A stretch of 64,000 nucleotides of DNA, from positions 124,001-188,000 of the forward strand of contig JACKNK010000004.1 of assembly GCA_024234955.1 (NCBI GenBank), read 5' to 3'. Source of the stretch: Gammaproteobacteria bacterium (GTDB taxonomy: Bacteria; Pseudomonadota; Gammaproteobacteria; JACKNK01). The position numbers and the translations under genes are program-made. The notes under the pieces are model-generated. The model saw nothing but the letters and a program-made list of their open reading frames with translations, made no database searches and was not told the origin of the DNA. This document shows, in pieces, positions 36,901 through 44,220 of the stretch (position 1 is the stretch's first letter; each line of letters opens with the position of its first letter).

Positions 36901-37201
36901 GCGCAACTCGATCCTGCTGGTCGACTTCGCGATCGAACAGGTCCGCAACGGCATGGACGTGCGCGACGCCGTGATCGGCTCCTGCAAGGCCCGCACCCGC
37001 CCGATCGTGATCACCGCCCTGGCCCTGATCATCGACTCGATCTTCATCCTCAACGACCCGATCTTCCAGGGCATGGCCGTATCGCTGCTGTTCGGCGTGC
37101 TGGTCTCGACCCTGCTGACCCTGATCGTCATCCCGCTCGGTACGCTCAGCGCCGCCAAATCGGTGCTCGCGACCGCAGGCGTAAAATCAGAGGCTCCGTA
37201 G
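33932..37201 (+). CDS. RND efflux transporter permease subunit
   Basis: An inner-membrane pump of 1089 residues with the RND layout of two six-helix blocks. Landmarks: [49 protein letters not shown], then [28 protein letters not shown] (proton-relay Asp pair in helix 4), and [29 protein letters not shown] near the end. The VDDAIVV motif places it nearer the AcrB/HAE group than the CusA group. Its stop codon TAG is formed by the first bases of a REP hairpin (37198), so the original C terminus may have been longer. The adaptor gene is upstream. Confidence 0.93.
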   Translation: [1089 protein letters not shown]

Positions 37202-37273
37202 GGCGGAACCCCGCAGGGGCTTCCGCCGTCAAGCGCACGAACACGTGCGGACTCCCTCCGGGTTCCGCCCTAC
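37198..37273. repeat. REP-like hairpin, family C
   Basis: Starts GTAGGGCGGAACCCCGCAGG and ends with the inverted copy GGGTTCCGCCCTAC. Its GTAG tip supplies the stop codon of the upstream RND pump gene. Nearly identical to the next copy at 37314-37389. Confidence 0.9.
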
Positions 37274-37313
37274 CTCATCACCCCCGACCGGCACCGGCAA
37301 ACCCCAATGCCAC

Positions 37314-37389
37314 GTAGGGCGGAACCCCGCAGGGGCTTCCGCCGTCAAGCGCACGAACACGTGCGGACTCCCTCCGGGTTCCGCCCTAC
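37314..37389. repeat. REP-like hairpin, family C, second copy
   Basis: A nearly exact duplicate of 37198-37273 including the loop (CAAGCGCACGAACACGTGCG). Its right tip CTAC, read on the minus strand, supplies the stop codon of the transposase gene at 37386-37913. The pair forms a BIME-like array. Confidence 0.9.
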
Positions 37390-37913
37390 CGCTCCCCGGT
37401 CCCGAAATCGGCGCAATCCCCGCCCCAATCCGGTGCCAACACCCCACGCTCGACATACCGATGAAACGTCGAATACGGCCAATCCCGCACCCGCGTCACC
37501 AGCCCATGCTTGACCGGATTGAAATGGATGTAATCGACATGCCGGGCGAAATCCGCCTCGTCGCGGATTTCATGCTCCCAGAAGCGCCGCTGCCAGATTC
37601 CCCGCTCCCCGCGTGATACCCGGGCCGGATTACGCATCTCCCCACGCGGCACCGCCTGAACGAAACGAATCTTCATCGCCTTGATGCGGTTCGCGTAATC
37701 CGCATCCCCTTCCGGCAACGTGATGATCCAGTGCATGTGCTCCGGCAACACCACCCACGCATCGATCTCGAACGGGCGCTCGGCCCTGGTGCGCCGCACC
37801 GCCTCCCGCAGTGCATCGATATATCTCACCAACACATCCGAGCGCCGATCCAGCAAGGTCAGCGTGAAGAAGAACGTCCCACCCGGTCGCCACGCCCGTC
37901 GATAATTCGGCAT
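37386..37913 (-). CDS. REP-associated tyrosine transposase (RAYT)
   Basis: A Y1/HUH single-strand transposase of 175 residues. It starts MPNYRRAWRPGGTFFFTLTLLDRRSDVLV, carries the metal-binding HUH motif in LPEHMHWIITLPEGDADY and the conserved C-terminal DYIHFNPVKHGLV with the catalytic region Tyr. The start at 37913 is chosen because the family begins at this Met; six upstream codons are possible. Family C REP hairpins flank it on both sides (37198-37389 and 37940-38071), the arrangement expected for a transposase that mobilises those repeats. Its stop codon lies in a REP tip. Confidence 0.93.
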   Translation of the reverse strand: MPNYRRAWRPGGTFFFTLTLLDRRSDVLVRYIDALREAVRRTRAERPFEIDAWVVLPEHMHWIITLPEGDADYANRIKAMKIRFVQAVPRGEMRNPARVSRGERGIWQRRFWEHEIRDEADFARHVDYIHFNPVKHGLVTRVRDWPYSTFHRYVERGVLAPDWGGDCADFGTGER

Positions 37914-37939
37914 TCCCTTGCTCCTGTTCATAGCGCATC

Positions 37940-38071
37940 CGGTGGAAGCCCTTCGGGTTCCACCCTACCCGCCGACACGTAGGGCGGAACCCCGCAGGGG
38001 CTTCCGCCGTATCAAACCTTACCGCAACCCGACCGCCATTCGGCGGAAGCCCCTTCGGGGTTCCGCCCTAC
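37940..38071. repeat. REP-like hairpins, family C, upstream of the RAYT gene
   Basis: A short half element (37940-37968, GGTGGAAGCCCTTCGGGTTCCACC) followed by a full hairpin 37979-38071 starting GTAGGGCGGAACCCCGCAGG and ending GGGGTTCCGCCCTAC. They lie on the promoter side of the transposase gene. Confidence 0.88.
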
Positions 38072-38084
38072 CCCGGCCACGGCA

Positions 38085-38408
38085 TCAGCGGATGGCGTAA
38101 CAGTTGTCCACGCTCAGCGCGACACCCGCGCAAAGCAGTCTGTACGGCCCACGGGCGGCATAACAGGAATTCCTGTCGTAACTCATGCCCAGGCAGGCGT
38201 TCTTGATGTCCGGATCGGCGATGGCGTAACAGAAATCGCGGGACTGGGCGCGCCCGAGGCAGAGGTTCTTGATGTCCGGGTCGCCCACGCCATAGCAGGA
38301 ATCGCGCGACCGGGTCATGCCCAGACAGGCGTTCTTGGCATCCGGGTCGTTAACCGCATAGCAGGAATCCGGATATTTACCGCTGGCCCCGAGACACCAG
38401 TACTTCAT
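38085..38408 (-). CDS. Cysteine-repeat protein, 22-residue tandem units, unknown function
   Basis: A 107-residue protein built almost only of about 4.5 tandem units of 22 residues with the pattern CLGxxxSRDSCYAVxDPDIKNA. Each unit has two Cys about ten residues apart, and Asp-Pro-Asp near the end. The last units are more diverged. There is no signal peptide; the ATG overlaps the stop of the upstream exported gene (ATGA), so the two are translationally coupled or were once one secreted protein split by a frameshift. I do not recognise the family. Disulfide-linked or metal-binding repeats are possible. Confidence 0.75.
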   Translation of the reverse strand: MKYWCLGASGKYPDSCYAVNDPDAKNACLGMTRSRDSCYGVGDPDIKNLCLGRAQSRDFCYAIADPDIKNACLGMSYDRNSCYAARGPYRLLCAGVALSVDNCYAIR

Positions 38409-38689
38409 GTCACCGCTACTGAGGCCACCACCGCCGCCTCACGTTGGGCGATCAGACCTTCCACGGCCTTGATATCGTCGGGGGCGTAGGCCTTATGACC
38501 GGCGCGTTTCAGGACATCCCGCGCCGCCCCGAAATTCTCCGCGTTGGCCGCCTCGCGCGCGCGTTGCAGCAATTCGCCCTGCTCACTGCGCTCCAGTTGC
38601 TCCATTTCGTCGAAGCTGAAGTCTGCGAACGCGCATGTAGCGAGCAGGAGGGCCGGAACGACAACGATCAAATTCAAGGAAAGACGCAT
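38405..38689 (-). CDS. Small exported protein, unknown function
   Basis: A 94-residue protein with a signal peptide (LSLNLIVVVPALLLATCAFA) and a helical acidic mature part (FDEMEQLERSEQGELLQRAREAANAENFGAARDVLKRAGHKAYAPDDIKAVEGLIAQREAA) that resembles a single TPR-like helical hairpin. The start at 38689 is chosen from the signal peptide; no strong ribosome site is visible. It precedes and overlaps the Cys-repeat gene and follows, on the same strand, the FGE-like gene with a REP hairpin between them. Confidence 0.7.
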   Translation of the reverse strand: MRLSLNLIVVVPALLLATCAFADFSFDEMEQLERSEQGELLQRAREAANAENFGAARDVLKRAGHKAYAPDDIKAVEGLIAQREAAVVASVAVT

Positions 38690-38716
38690 ACAGGGGCAAT
38701 TTCCCAACAGACAAAG

Positions 38717-38780
38717 GTAGGAGCGGCTTCAGCCGCGAGTGCCTTCGATTCGAGCCAATCGCGGCTGAAGCCGCTCCTAC
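38717..38780. repeat. REP-like hairpin, family A
   Basis: GTAGGAGCGGCTTCAGCCGCG and its reverse complement CGCGGCTGAAGCCGCTCCTAC, separated by about 22 bases. The best preserved copy of the family, between the FGE-like gene and the small exported protein gene. Confidence 0.92.
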
Positions 38781-38810
38781 TACAAAGGGTAAAAGCGCAA
38801 AGCCCAAAGC

Positions 38811-39875
38811 CTAACGAGTCCTGGCGAGGCGAAAACCGAGGTTGAAGTTGCGGAAGTCGCGCGTGCCGTCGTCGCGGTTGGCCGCGCGCGCGCCCCTGGC
38901 GTTGGTGAACCAGGAACCCCCGCGCAGCACCCGGCGAGCACAATCGCCTTCGGTCCATGCCGAGCCATTGATCGGCGCGCCGTCATAGCTATCGTTGTAG
39001 CAATCCACCGTCCATTCCCCGACATTGCCGTGCATGTCGTGGAGGCCGAAGGCGTTCTTCGCCAGGCTGCCGACCGGCAGGGTCTGGTAGCGGGCTTCAC
39101 CCTTCGGGCAGCCCTCCACCGGGAAGTCGCCGTTGTAGTTGGCCTGATCGGCGCCGAGACAGTCCCCGGTGTGGAAGCGCGTGCTGGTGCCGGCACGCGC
39201 CGCGTATTCCCATTCCGCCTCGCTGGGCAGGCGCCAGCCACCGCCGGTTTGGGCGTTGAGCCAGGCGATGTATTCCTGCACGCCGTCCCAGGAGACGTTG
39301 ATCACCGGGCGCTGGCCGCGCCCCCAGCCCTGATCGTTCGGGTCCTGCTTGCAGCCACCCAGGGCCACGCAGGCATCCCACTGGTCGAAGGTGATCTCGG
39401 TGCGGGTCATCTCGAAGGCGGGTACGTTGACGGTGTGCACCGGCTTTTCGTCACTGCTGCAATCCTTGCCGCTGACGCAGCCCATGCGGAAGCTACCGGC
39501 GGGGATGGCGACCGTCTCTGGCACCGGCAGCTTGGCCTTGATGGCGTCGAGCCATGCCTGGTTGGGCCGCTGCTCCATCTTCAGGGTGAAGGTCTGCAAG
39601 GTATCGTTGGCGACGAATATCTCCTTGCGCGCGTACCATTCCTTGGTGTCGGCGGGCTTGAGCGCCTCCAGCACATACTCCCCCTCGGGCAGCTTGATGG
39701 CGAAGGTCTGCCCCGCCTCCAGCGGCGAACTGCCCTTGCGCTGGCCGTTGATGTACACCTTGGCGTCGCCCGGTTCGGTGAGCACCTTGATGGTGCCGCT
39801 GTCCTCGGCGGACGCGGACATGATCGGGGCGAGAAGGCACGCGGCCAGCAGGCCGGTTAGCGGGGCTCGAAACAT
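38811..39875 (-). CDS. PEGA-domain and formylglycine-generating-enzyme-like (SUMF1) protein
   Basis: An exported protein of 354 residues: signal peptide (LTGLLAACLLAPIMSASA), a PEGA domain (IKVLTEPGDAKVYINGQRKGSSPLEAGQTFAIKLPEGEYVLEA, about 27-75), then an FGE/SUMF1 fold from about 122: TVAIPAGSFRMGC, RPVINVSWDGVQEYIAWLNAQTGGGWRLPSEAEWEYAARAG, FGLHDMHGNVGEWTVDCY, RVLRGGSWFTNARGARAANRDD and FNLGFRLART. The fold is complete, but true FGE active-site Cys cannot be confirmed, and many relatives are non-catalytic binding or signalling domains. It may start the operon with the two small genes downstream. Confidence 0.9.
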   Translation of the reverse strand: MFRAPLTGLLAACLLAPIMSASAEDSGTIKVLTEPGDAKVYINGQRKGSSPLEAGQTFAIKLPEGEYVLEALKPADTKEWYARKEIFVANDTLQTFTLKMEQRPNQAWLDAIKAKLPVPETVAIPAGSFRMGCVSGKDCSSDEKPVHTVNVPAFEMTRTEITFDQWDACVALGGCKQDPNDQGWGRGQRPVINVSWDGVQEYIAWLNAQTGGGWRLPSEAEWEYAARAGTSTRFHTGDCLGADQANYNGDFPVEGCPKGEARYQTLPVGSLAKNAFGLHDMHGNVGEWTVDCYNDSYDGAPINGSAWTEGDCARRVLRGGSWFTNARGARAANRDDGTRDFRNFNLGFRLARTR

Positions 39876-39945
39876 CGCGGGGTCCTTGGTGATGGCTGGT
39901 TAACGCCCGGATTCTATCGACGATCGCGGCACGGAGGACACTCCC

Positions 39946-40144
39946 GTAGGGCGCAACCCGAAGGGCTTGCGCCGCGCAGCCCCAATCCAAACCCCAGAGC
40001 CAATTCGAAACGCCCACGGCGGAAGCCCTGCGGGTTCCGCCCTACCCGCTACCCGCAATCACGGACGGCGGGGCTTCCGCCGTATCCCTCGTTTCATCGA
40101 ATCACCCGCCTTTCGGCGCAAGCCCCTGCGGGGTTGCGCCCTAC
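39946..40144. repeat. Compound REP array, family C and its variant
   Basis: Contains a forward arm GTAGGGCGCAACCCGAAGGG at 39946, an inverted arm GGCGGAAGCCCTGCGGGTTC ending CCGCCCTAC near 40045, a further GGGCTTCCGCCGT arm near 40072 and an inverted arm GGCGCAAGCCCCTGCGGGGT ending GCGCCCTAC at 40144. Two sequence versions (GGAACC and GCAACC) are mixed. It fills most of the 39876-40146 spacer. Confidence 0.85.
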
Positions 40145-40146
40145 CT

Positions 40147-40815
40147 TCAGGTCGCCAGCCAGATGACGTTCTGAGTGCCTTTGTTGCCGAAGGCGTGGAC
40201 GCGGTGTTCCTCGACCTTCATGCCGGTGGCGGCGAGACGGGCCTTGAAGCGGGCGTCCGGGTCCGCCGACCAGTAGGCGAGCACGCCGCCGGGGCGGAGC
40301 GCGGCGCGGGCGGCGGCGATGCCGGCGTCGGAGTAGAGGCGGCTGTTGTCGCCGGTGGTGAAATCTTCCGCGCCGTTGTCGACGTCCAGTGCGATCACGT
40401 CGTAGGTCGCTTGCGCCGCGCCGATCAGCGTCGCGACATCGGCGATCTCGATACGCACGCGGGGGTCGTCCAGCGGGCGTCCGCTCGCGTCGCCCAGCGG
40501 GCCGCGATTCCATTCGACCACCTCGGGGATCAGTTCGGCGACGGTCACCTCGGCGGCCTCGCCGACCTCGGTCAGTACGGCGGCCAGCGTGAAGCCCATG
40601 CCCAGGCCACCGATCAGCACGCACGCGGCGGAGGCATCGGCCAGGCGGCGACAGGGGAGATAGCCCAGGGCGTCCTCGGAGCCGTGGCGGCGGGTGCTCA
40701 TCAGCTCCAGACCGCCGGTCAGGTTGATGTGGAAATCGTCCTTGCTGCGATACAGCGTCAGCGACTTGTCGGAGCCGGGGATCGGCGCGGTGCCCAACGG
40801 AATCAGTTTGCGCAT
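40147..40815 (-). CDS. Spermidine-synthase-like methyltransferase-fold protein
   Basis: A 222-residue protein with the polyamine-synthase/SAM Rossmann fold: NLTGGLELMSTRRHGSEDALGYLPC, LIGGLGMGFTLAAVLTEVGEAAEVTVAELIPEVVEWNRGPLGD (motif I and the acidic strand 2 end) and YDVIALDVDNGAEDFTTGDNSRLYSDAGIAAARAALRPGGVLAYWSA. It resembles the short SpeE-like proteins whose substrate is unknown. The longer frame upstream runs into a REP hairpin and is rejected. It stands alone between REP arrays. Confidence 0.82.
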   Translation of the reverse strand: MRKLIPLGTAPIPGSDKSLTLYRSKDDFHINLTGGLELMSTRRHGSEDALGYLPCRRLADASAACVLIGGLGMGFTLAAVLTEVGEAAEVTVAELIPEVVEWNRGPLGDASGRPLDDPRVRIEIADVATLIGAAQATYDVIALDVDNGAEDFTTGDNSRLYSDAGIAAARAALRPGGVLAYWSADPDARFKARLAATGMKVEEHRVHAFGNKGTQNVIWLAT

Positions 40816-40833
40816 CGTTAAAAAAACAGATCG

Positions 40834-40905
40834 GTAGGGCGGAACCCCGAAGGGGCTTCCGCCGTTGTCGGCGTTTCGGCGCAAACCCTTCGGGTTGCGC
40901 CCTAC
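40834..40905. repeat. REP-like hairpin, family C
   Basis: Left arm GTAGGGCGGAACCCCGAAGGG, right arm of the variant type CCCTTCGGGTTGCGCCCTAC, so the two arms are from different subtypes and pair imperfectly. Lies between the SpeE-like gene and chrA. Confidence 0.85.
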
Positions 40906-40909
40906 CGGG

Positions 40910-42247
40910 TTAAGCGATCAACGCCTGTGCGAGACCCAGCAGCGCGCACACGCCGATGACCTTCATGATGTCGATCTTGTAGCGCCACAGGGCGATGAAG
41001 GCGCCGATCGCGACGACCACGGAAGCCCAGGCGAACGGCCCGGCGAATGGTGCTGCGTCGGTGGCCTGCGGCCAGAAGGTATGCCAGGCGAAGAACGCGG
41101 CGAGATTGACGATCACACCGACCACGGCGGCGGTGATCGCGGTCAGCGGCGCAGTGAATTTCAGATCGCCGCGCGTCGACTCGACCAGCGGCCCGCCGGC
41201 GAGGATGAACAGGAAGCTCGGCAGGAAGGTGAAGAAGGTCGCGACCGTGGCACCCGCGATGCCCGCCGCGATCGGATCGGCGAACACCTGCTTGGCGACG
41301 CCGCCAAGATACCCGACCCAGGTCACCACCATGATCAGCGGCCCCGGCGTGGTCTCGCCGAGCGCGAGGCCGTCCATCATCTGCGTGCCGCTCAGCCAGC
41401 CGTGGTGCTCGACCGCGCCCTGGTAGACGTAAGGCAGCACCGCGTAGGCGCCGCCGATGGTCAGGAAGGCGGCGCGGGTGAAGAAATCGCCCATCGCAAA
41501 CAGCGCGTCGTCGCCGTGGATCGCCCACATGCTGAGCGCCCAGATCGCCACGAACGCGCCGATCTTGGCGGCGAGCTTGGCCGGCGAGAAACGCGCATGG
41601 CCGGGGGTCGGGGTGTCATCGTCGATCACCGCCGGGCCGTAGGCCTTGTCCGAGGCGCCGTGTCCGCCGCCGCCGCAGAACATCGCCGGGGCGAAGCGCC
41701 CACCGAGCACGCCGAGCAGCGCGGCGGCGAGCACGATCCAGGGGAAGCCGATCTTGAGGAAGAAGATGCCGACGAAGGCCAGCGCGGCGATCGCCATCAG
41801 CACGCCGTTCTTCAATGCCTTCGAGCCGATGCGCCAGGCCGCGAACAGCACCACCGCGACCACCGCCGGTTTGATGCCGGCAAAGATGCCGGCAACCAGC
41901 GGCACGTCGCCCCAGGCCAGATAGACCGCCGCCAGCGAGGACAGCAGCACGAAGGCCGGCAGGAAGAACAGCACCCCGGCGACCACCGCGCCGGCCACGC
42001 CGTGCATCAGCCAGGCGATGTAGATGGCGAGCTGGATGGCCTCCGGGCCGGGCAACAACATGCAGTAGTTGAGCGCGTGCAGGAAGCGGTGCTCGGAGAT
42101 CCAGCGGCGTTTCTCGACCAGCTCCTGATGCATCATCGCGATCTGCCCGGCGGGCCCGCCGAAGGAGATGAAGCCGAGTTTCAACCAGTACGGGAAGGCC
42201 TCGGCGAGGCTGGGCATCAAGGGGCGTTCAGGGCTGGACGTAATCAT
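40910..42247 (-). CDS. chrA: Chromate transporter ChrA
   Basis: An inner-membrane protein of about 445 residues with two homologous halves, as in long-chain CHR proteins. The first half opens with YWLKLGFISFGGPAGQIAMMHQELVEKRRWISEHRFLHALNYCMLLPGPEAIQLA; the second half repeats the theme in DFFTRAAFLTIGGAYAVLPYVYQGAVEHHGWLSGTQMMDGLALGETTPGPLIMV. FGGP and the PGPEA/TPGPL motifs are the family signatures. It exports chromate by proton antiport. A His/Gly-rich loop (FCGGGGHGASDK) separates the halves. ATG codons at 42280, 42247 and 42217 are all possible starts; none has a clear ribosome site. Confidence 0.92.
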   Translation of the reverse strand: MITSSPERPLMPSLAEAFPYWLKLGFISFGGPAGQIAMMHQELVEKRRWISEHRFLHALNYCMLLPGPEAIQLAIYIAWLMHGVAGAVVAGVLFFLPAFVLLSSLAAVYLAWGDVPLVAGIFAGIKPAVVAVVLFAAWRIGSKALKNGVLMAIAALAFVGIFFLKIGFPWIVLAAALLGVLGGRFAPAMFCGGGGHGASDKAYGPAVIDDDTPTPGHARFSPAKLAAKIGAFVAIWALSMWAIHGDDALFAMGDFFTRAAFLTIGGAYAVLPYVYQGAVEHHGWLSGTQMMDGLALGETTPGPLIMVVTWVGYLGGVAKQVFADPIAAGIAGATVATFFTFLPSFLFILAGGPLVESTRGDLKFTAPLTAITAAVVGVIVNLAAFFAWHTFWPQATDAAPFAGPFAWASVVVAIGAFIALWRYKIDIMKVIGVCALLGLAQALIA

Positions 42248-42347
42248 CGGGCGGTCCGGGTGATCGGGGGTGCGCAGCATGAGGCATTAGGCCCTGAGAT
42301 TGGAATTCGTTAGCACTCACAAACCCCACGACGAGTGACGAATTTCA

Positions 42348-42366
42348 TTGCACCGCGACGGTGCAA
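42348..42366. promoter_or_regulatory. NtrC-type binding site upstream of the pentaheme cytochrome gene
   Basis: TTGCACC-GCGAC-GGTGCAA, a perfect 7-5-7 inverted repeat that fits the NtrC consensus TGCACC-N5-GGTGCA exactly. Its centre is about 95 bases upstream of the predicted start of the sigma-54 promoter at 42425, a textbook enhancer position. Two CGCAAC half-sites follow directly (42367-42381). Confidence 0.65.
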
Positions 42367-42424
42367 CGCAACAACCGCAACACAGGGGGATTATAAAAAC
42401 ATCGATATTTCATACAGTTACCAT

Positions 42425-42440
42425 TGGCACAGCCGTTGCT
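42425..42440 (+). promoter_or_regulatory. Strong sigma-54 promoter match for the pentaheme cytochrome operon
   Basis: TGGCACAGCCGTTGCT matches TGGCACG-N4-TTGCW at all defined positions but one (A for G at the seventh). The predicted start near 42452 leaves a leader of about 49 bases before the ATG at 42501. Confidence 0.75.
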
Positions 42441-42500
42441 CAAGGGCCTCCTCCCACAACGATAAAACGACAGGTTCAAAACCTGCGGAGACCGAGAGCC

Positions 42501-44015
42501 ATGATTTCCAAACTGCTGACGCCCGCATTGGGCGCCCTCCTCGCCGTCGCGATTGGCATGGCCCACGCCGAAAGCCCCACGTCGATGCCGGAAAAGATGA
42601 TGGATGCGATGAAGGACATGGTCGCCCACGGCATGAAGCCGGTCATGGAGATGCCGGCGCACATGCAGGCCACCACCGACAAGGACTTCAAGTACCTGCC
42701 GTCCTACATGACCGTCACCGGTGACCGCACTGTGACCGAAGCGGATTTTGAGGACCCGGCGATGTGCGCCGGCTGTCACCCCAAGCAGTACCAGGGTTGG
42801 CAAGGTTCGATGCACGCCAATTCATTTGTGGACCCGATCTTCCAGAAGCTCTGGTCGATGGCCGAGAAGGCCACCGATGGCAAGCTGATGAACCATTGCG
42901 GTGCCTGCCACACCCCGATCGGCATCCTCAGCGGCACCGTCGTGCACGACAAGGAGAACGACAAGTTCACCACCGGCCCGCTGGCTTCCAAGGGCGTGAG
43001 CTGCGACGTCTGCCACACCATCAAGAAGACCAACTTCCTCGACACCGCAACGCTCGAACACGGCAACGCCAGCTTCGAGATCGACCCGCAGGGCCCCGGC
43101 GGCACCAAGCGCGGCCCGCTGAAGGACGCCGTTTCGCCGTATCACAAGACGGAGTATTCGGATCTGCACACCAAGGCGGACTTCTGCGGAAACTGCCACA
43201 ACATCTTCCACGCCGAGAACGGCTTCCCGATCGAGCGCACCTATGACGAGTGGAAGTATTCGCCCTACGCCCGCGCTGGCATCGTCTGTCAGGACTGCCA
43301 CATGAACCCGGTCGAGACGGCGGTTCGCGTCGCCAAGGAAATGAAGCGTCCGGAGGACCTGGAAGGCGAGAATCTTGGCGGCTTTGCCGGCCTGGGTGCC
43401 GCCAAGCAGCGTGACGTGGTCCACGAACACGGCTTCGTCGGCGGCAATGCGGTGGTCACCGCACTGCTCGGGGGCGGCGACGACGCCCATGCCGCAGCGG
43501 CCCGTCAGCGACTGCAGAACGCCGCCGAAGTGGGCGTGAACTTCGAAAAGCGCGCCGACGGTCTCGTCGATCTGCGCGTCGAAGTCACCAACACCTCCGC
43601 CGGTCACAACCTGCCGACCTCCTTGACTGACGTTCGCGAGATCTGGGTGCAGGTGACGATCACCGACGATAAGCGCAACGTGATCTTCCAGAACGGCCAG
43701 TTGGACGACCACGGCGAGCTGGATCACGACAACGTGACCATCTTCAACGCCATCGCCCGTAACGGTCGCGGCGACGTCACCCACCTGCCCTGGGAAGTGA
43801 CCCGCTTCAGCCGCAACACCACGATCCCGCCGAAGGGCAACGCGGTGTCCCGCTACACCTTCAAGGCCCCGGACGGCGCCACCCAGGTGACCGCAGACGT
43901 GAAGCTGAACTACCGCTCCTACGGCCAGCACCTCGCCGATGTGGTGCTCGGTGCCGGCACCGTCACCATCCCGGTGATCGAGATGGAGCATGAGACCGCC
44001 TCGCTGACGCTGTAA
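42501..44015 (+). CDS. Pentaheme c-type cytochrome (cytochrome c554-like)
   Basis: A periplasmic protein of 504 residues with a signal peptide (LLTPALGALLAVAIGMAHA) and five CXXCH heme motifs: CAGCH, CGACH, CDVCH, CGNCH and CQDCH, all in the N-terminal two thirds (about residues 85-275). Before them lies a Met-rich helix (MPEKMMDAMKDMVAHGMKPVMEM). The C-terminal part (VEVTNTSAGHNLPTSLTDVREIWVQVTITD) is the beta domain seen in c554-like multiheme proteins. Reaction unknown; an electron-transfer or nitrogen-oxide role is an inference from the NtrC box. Peroxidase and rhodanese genes follow downstream. Confidence 0.88.
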   Translation: MISKLLTPALGALLAVAIGMAHAESPTSMPEKMMDAMKDMVAHGMKPVMEMPAHMQATTDKDFKYLPSYMTVTGDRTVTEADFEDPAMCAGCHPKQYQGWQGSMHANSFVDPIFQKLWSMAEKATDGKLMNHCGACHTPIGILSGTVVHDKENDKFTTGPLASKGVSCDVCHTIKKTNFLDTATLEHGNASFEIDPQGPGGTKRGPLKDAVSPYHKTEYSDLHTKADFCGNCHNIFHAENGFPIERTYDEWKYSPYARAGIVCQDCHMNPVETAVRVAKEMKRPEDLEGENLGGFAGLGAAKQRDVVHEHGFVGGNAVVTALLGGGDDAHAAAARQRLQNAAEVGVNFEKRADGLVDLRVEVTNTSAGHNLPTSLTDVREIWVQVTITDDKRNVIFQNGQLDDHGELDHDNVTIFNAIARNGRGDVTHLPWEVTRFSRNTTIPPKGNAVSRYTFKAPDGATQVTADVKLNYRSYGQHLADVVLGAGTVTIPVIEMEHETASLTL

Positions 44016-44070
44016 CCCGGCAGCGGTCCCCGGCACGCGCTGGGGATCGCTTTCCACTTTCCTGCAGCAC

Positions 44071-44149
44071 GTAGGGTGCGCAACCCGAAGGGCTTGCGCC
44101 GTCGGACACCCCGCCCTCCACGGCGCAAGCCCTTCGGGTTGCGCCCTAC
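44071..44149. repeat. REP-like hairpin, family C variant
   Basis: Left arm GTAGGGTGCGCAACCCGAAG, right arm CTTCGGGTTGCGCCCTAC, with GGCTTGCGCCGT / ACGGCGCAAGCC inner pairing. Lies after the pentaheme cytochrome gene. Confidence 0.9.
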
Positions 44150-44175
44150 GCCTTGCCCAGCCTCATGGAGCCGCC

Positions 44176-44220
44176 ATGCGTCGCCTTGCTTCCCTTTTCC
44201 TGGTCGCGTGCAGCATGTAG
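44176..44220 (+). pseudogene. Start of a lipoprotein gene cut off by a REP hairpin
   Basis: ATG with a GGAG ribosome site opens a typical lipoprotein signal, MRRLASLFLVACSM, with lipobox LVAC, but the frame ends after 14 residues because the GTAG tip of the REP hairpin at 44217 supplies TAG. The rest of the gene is not recognisable. It appears to be the remnant of a lipoprotein gene in the cytochrome operon. The 44016-44356 spacer otherwise holds only two REP hairpins. Confidence 0.5.
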
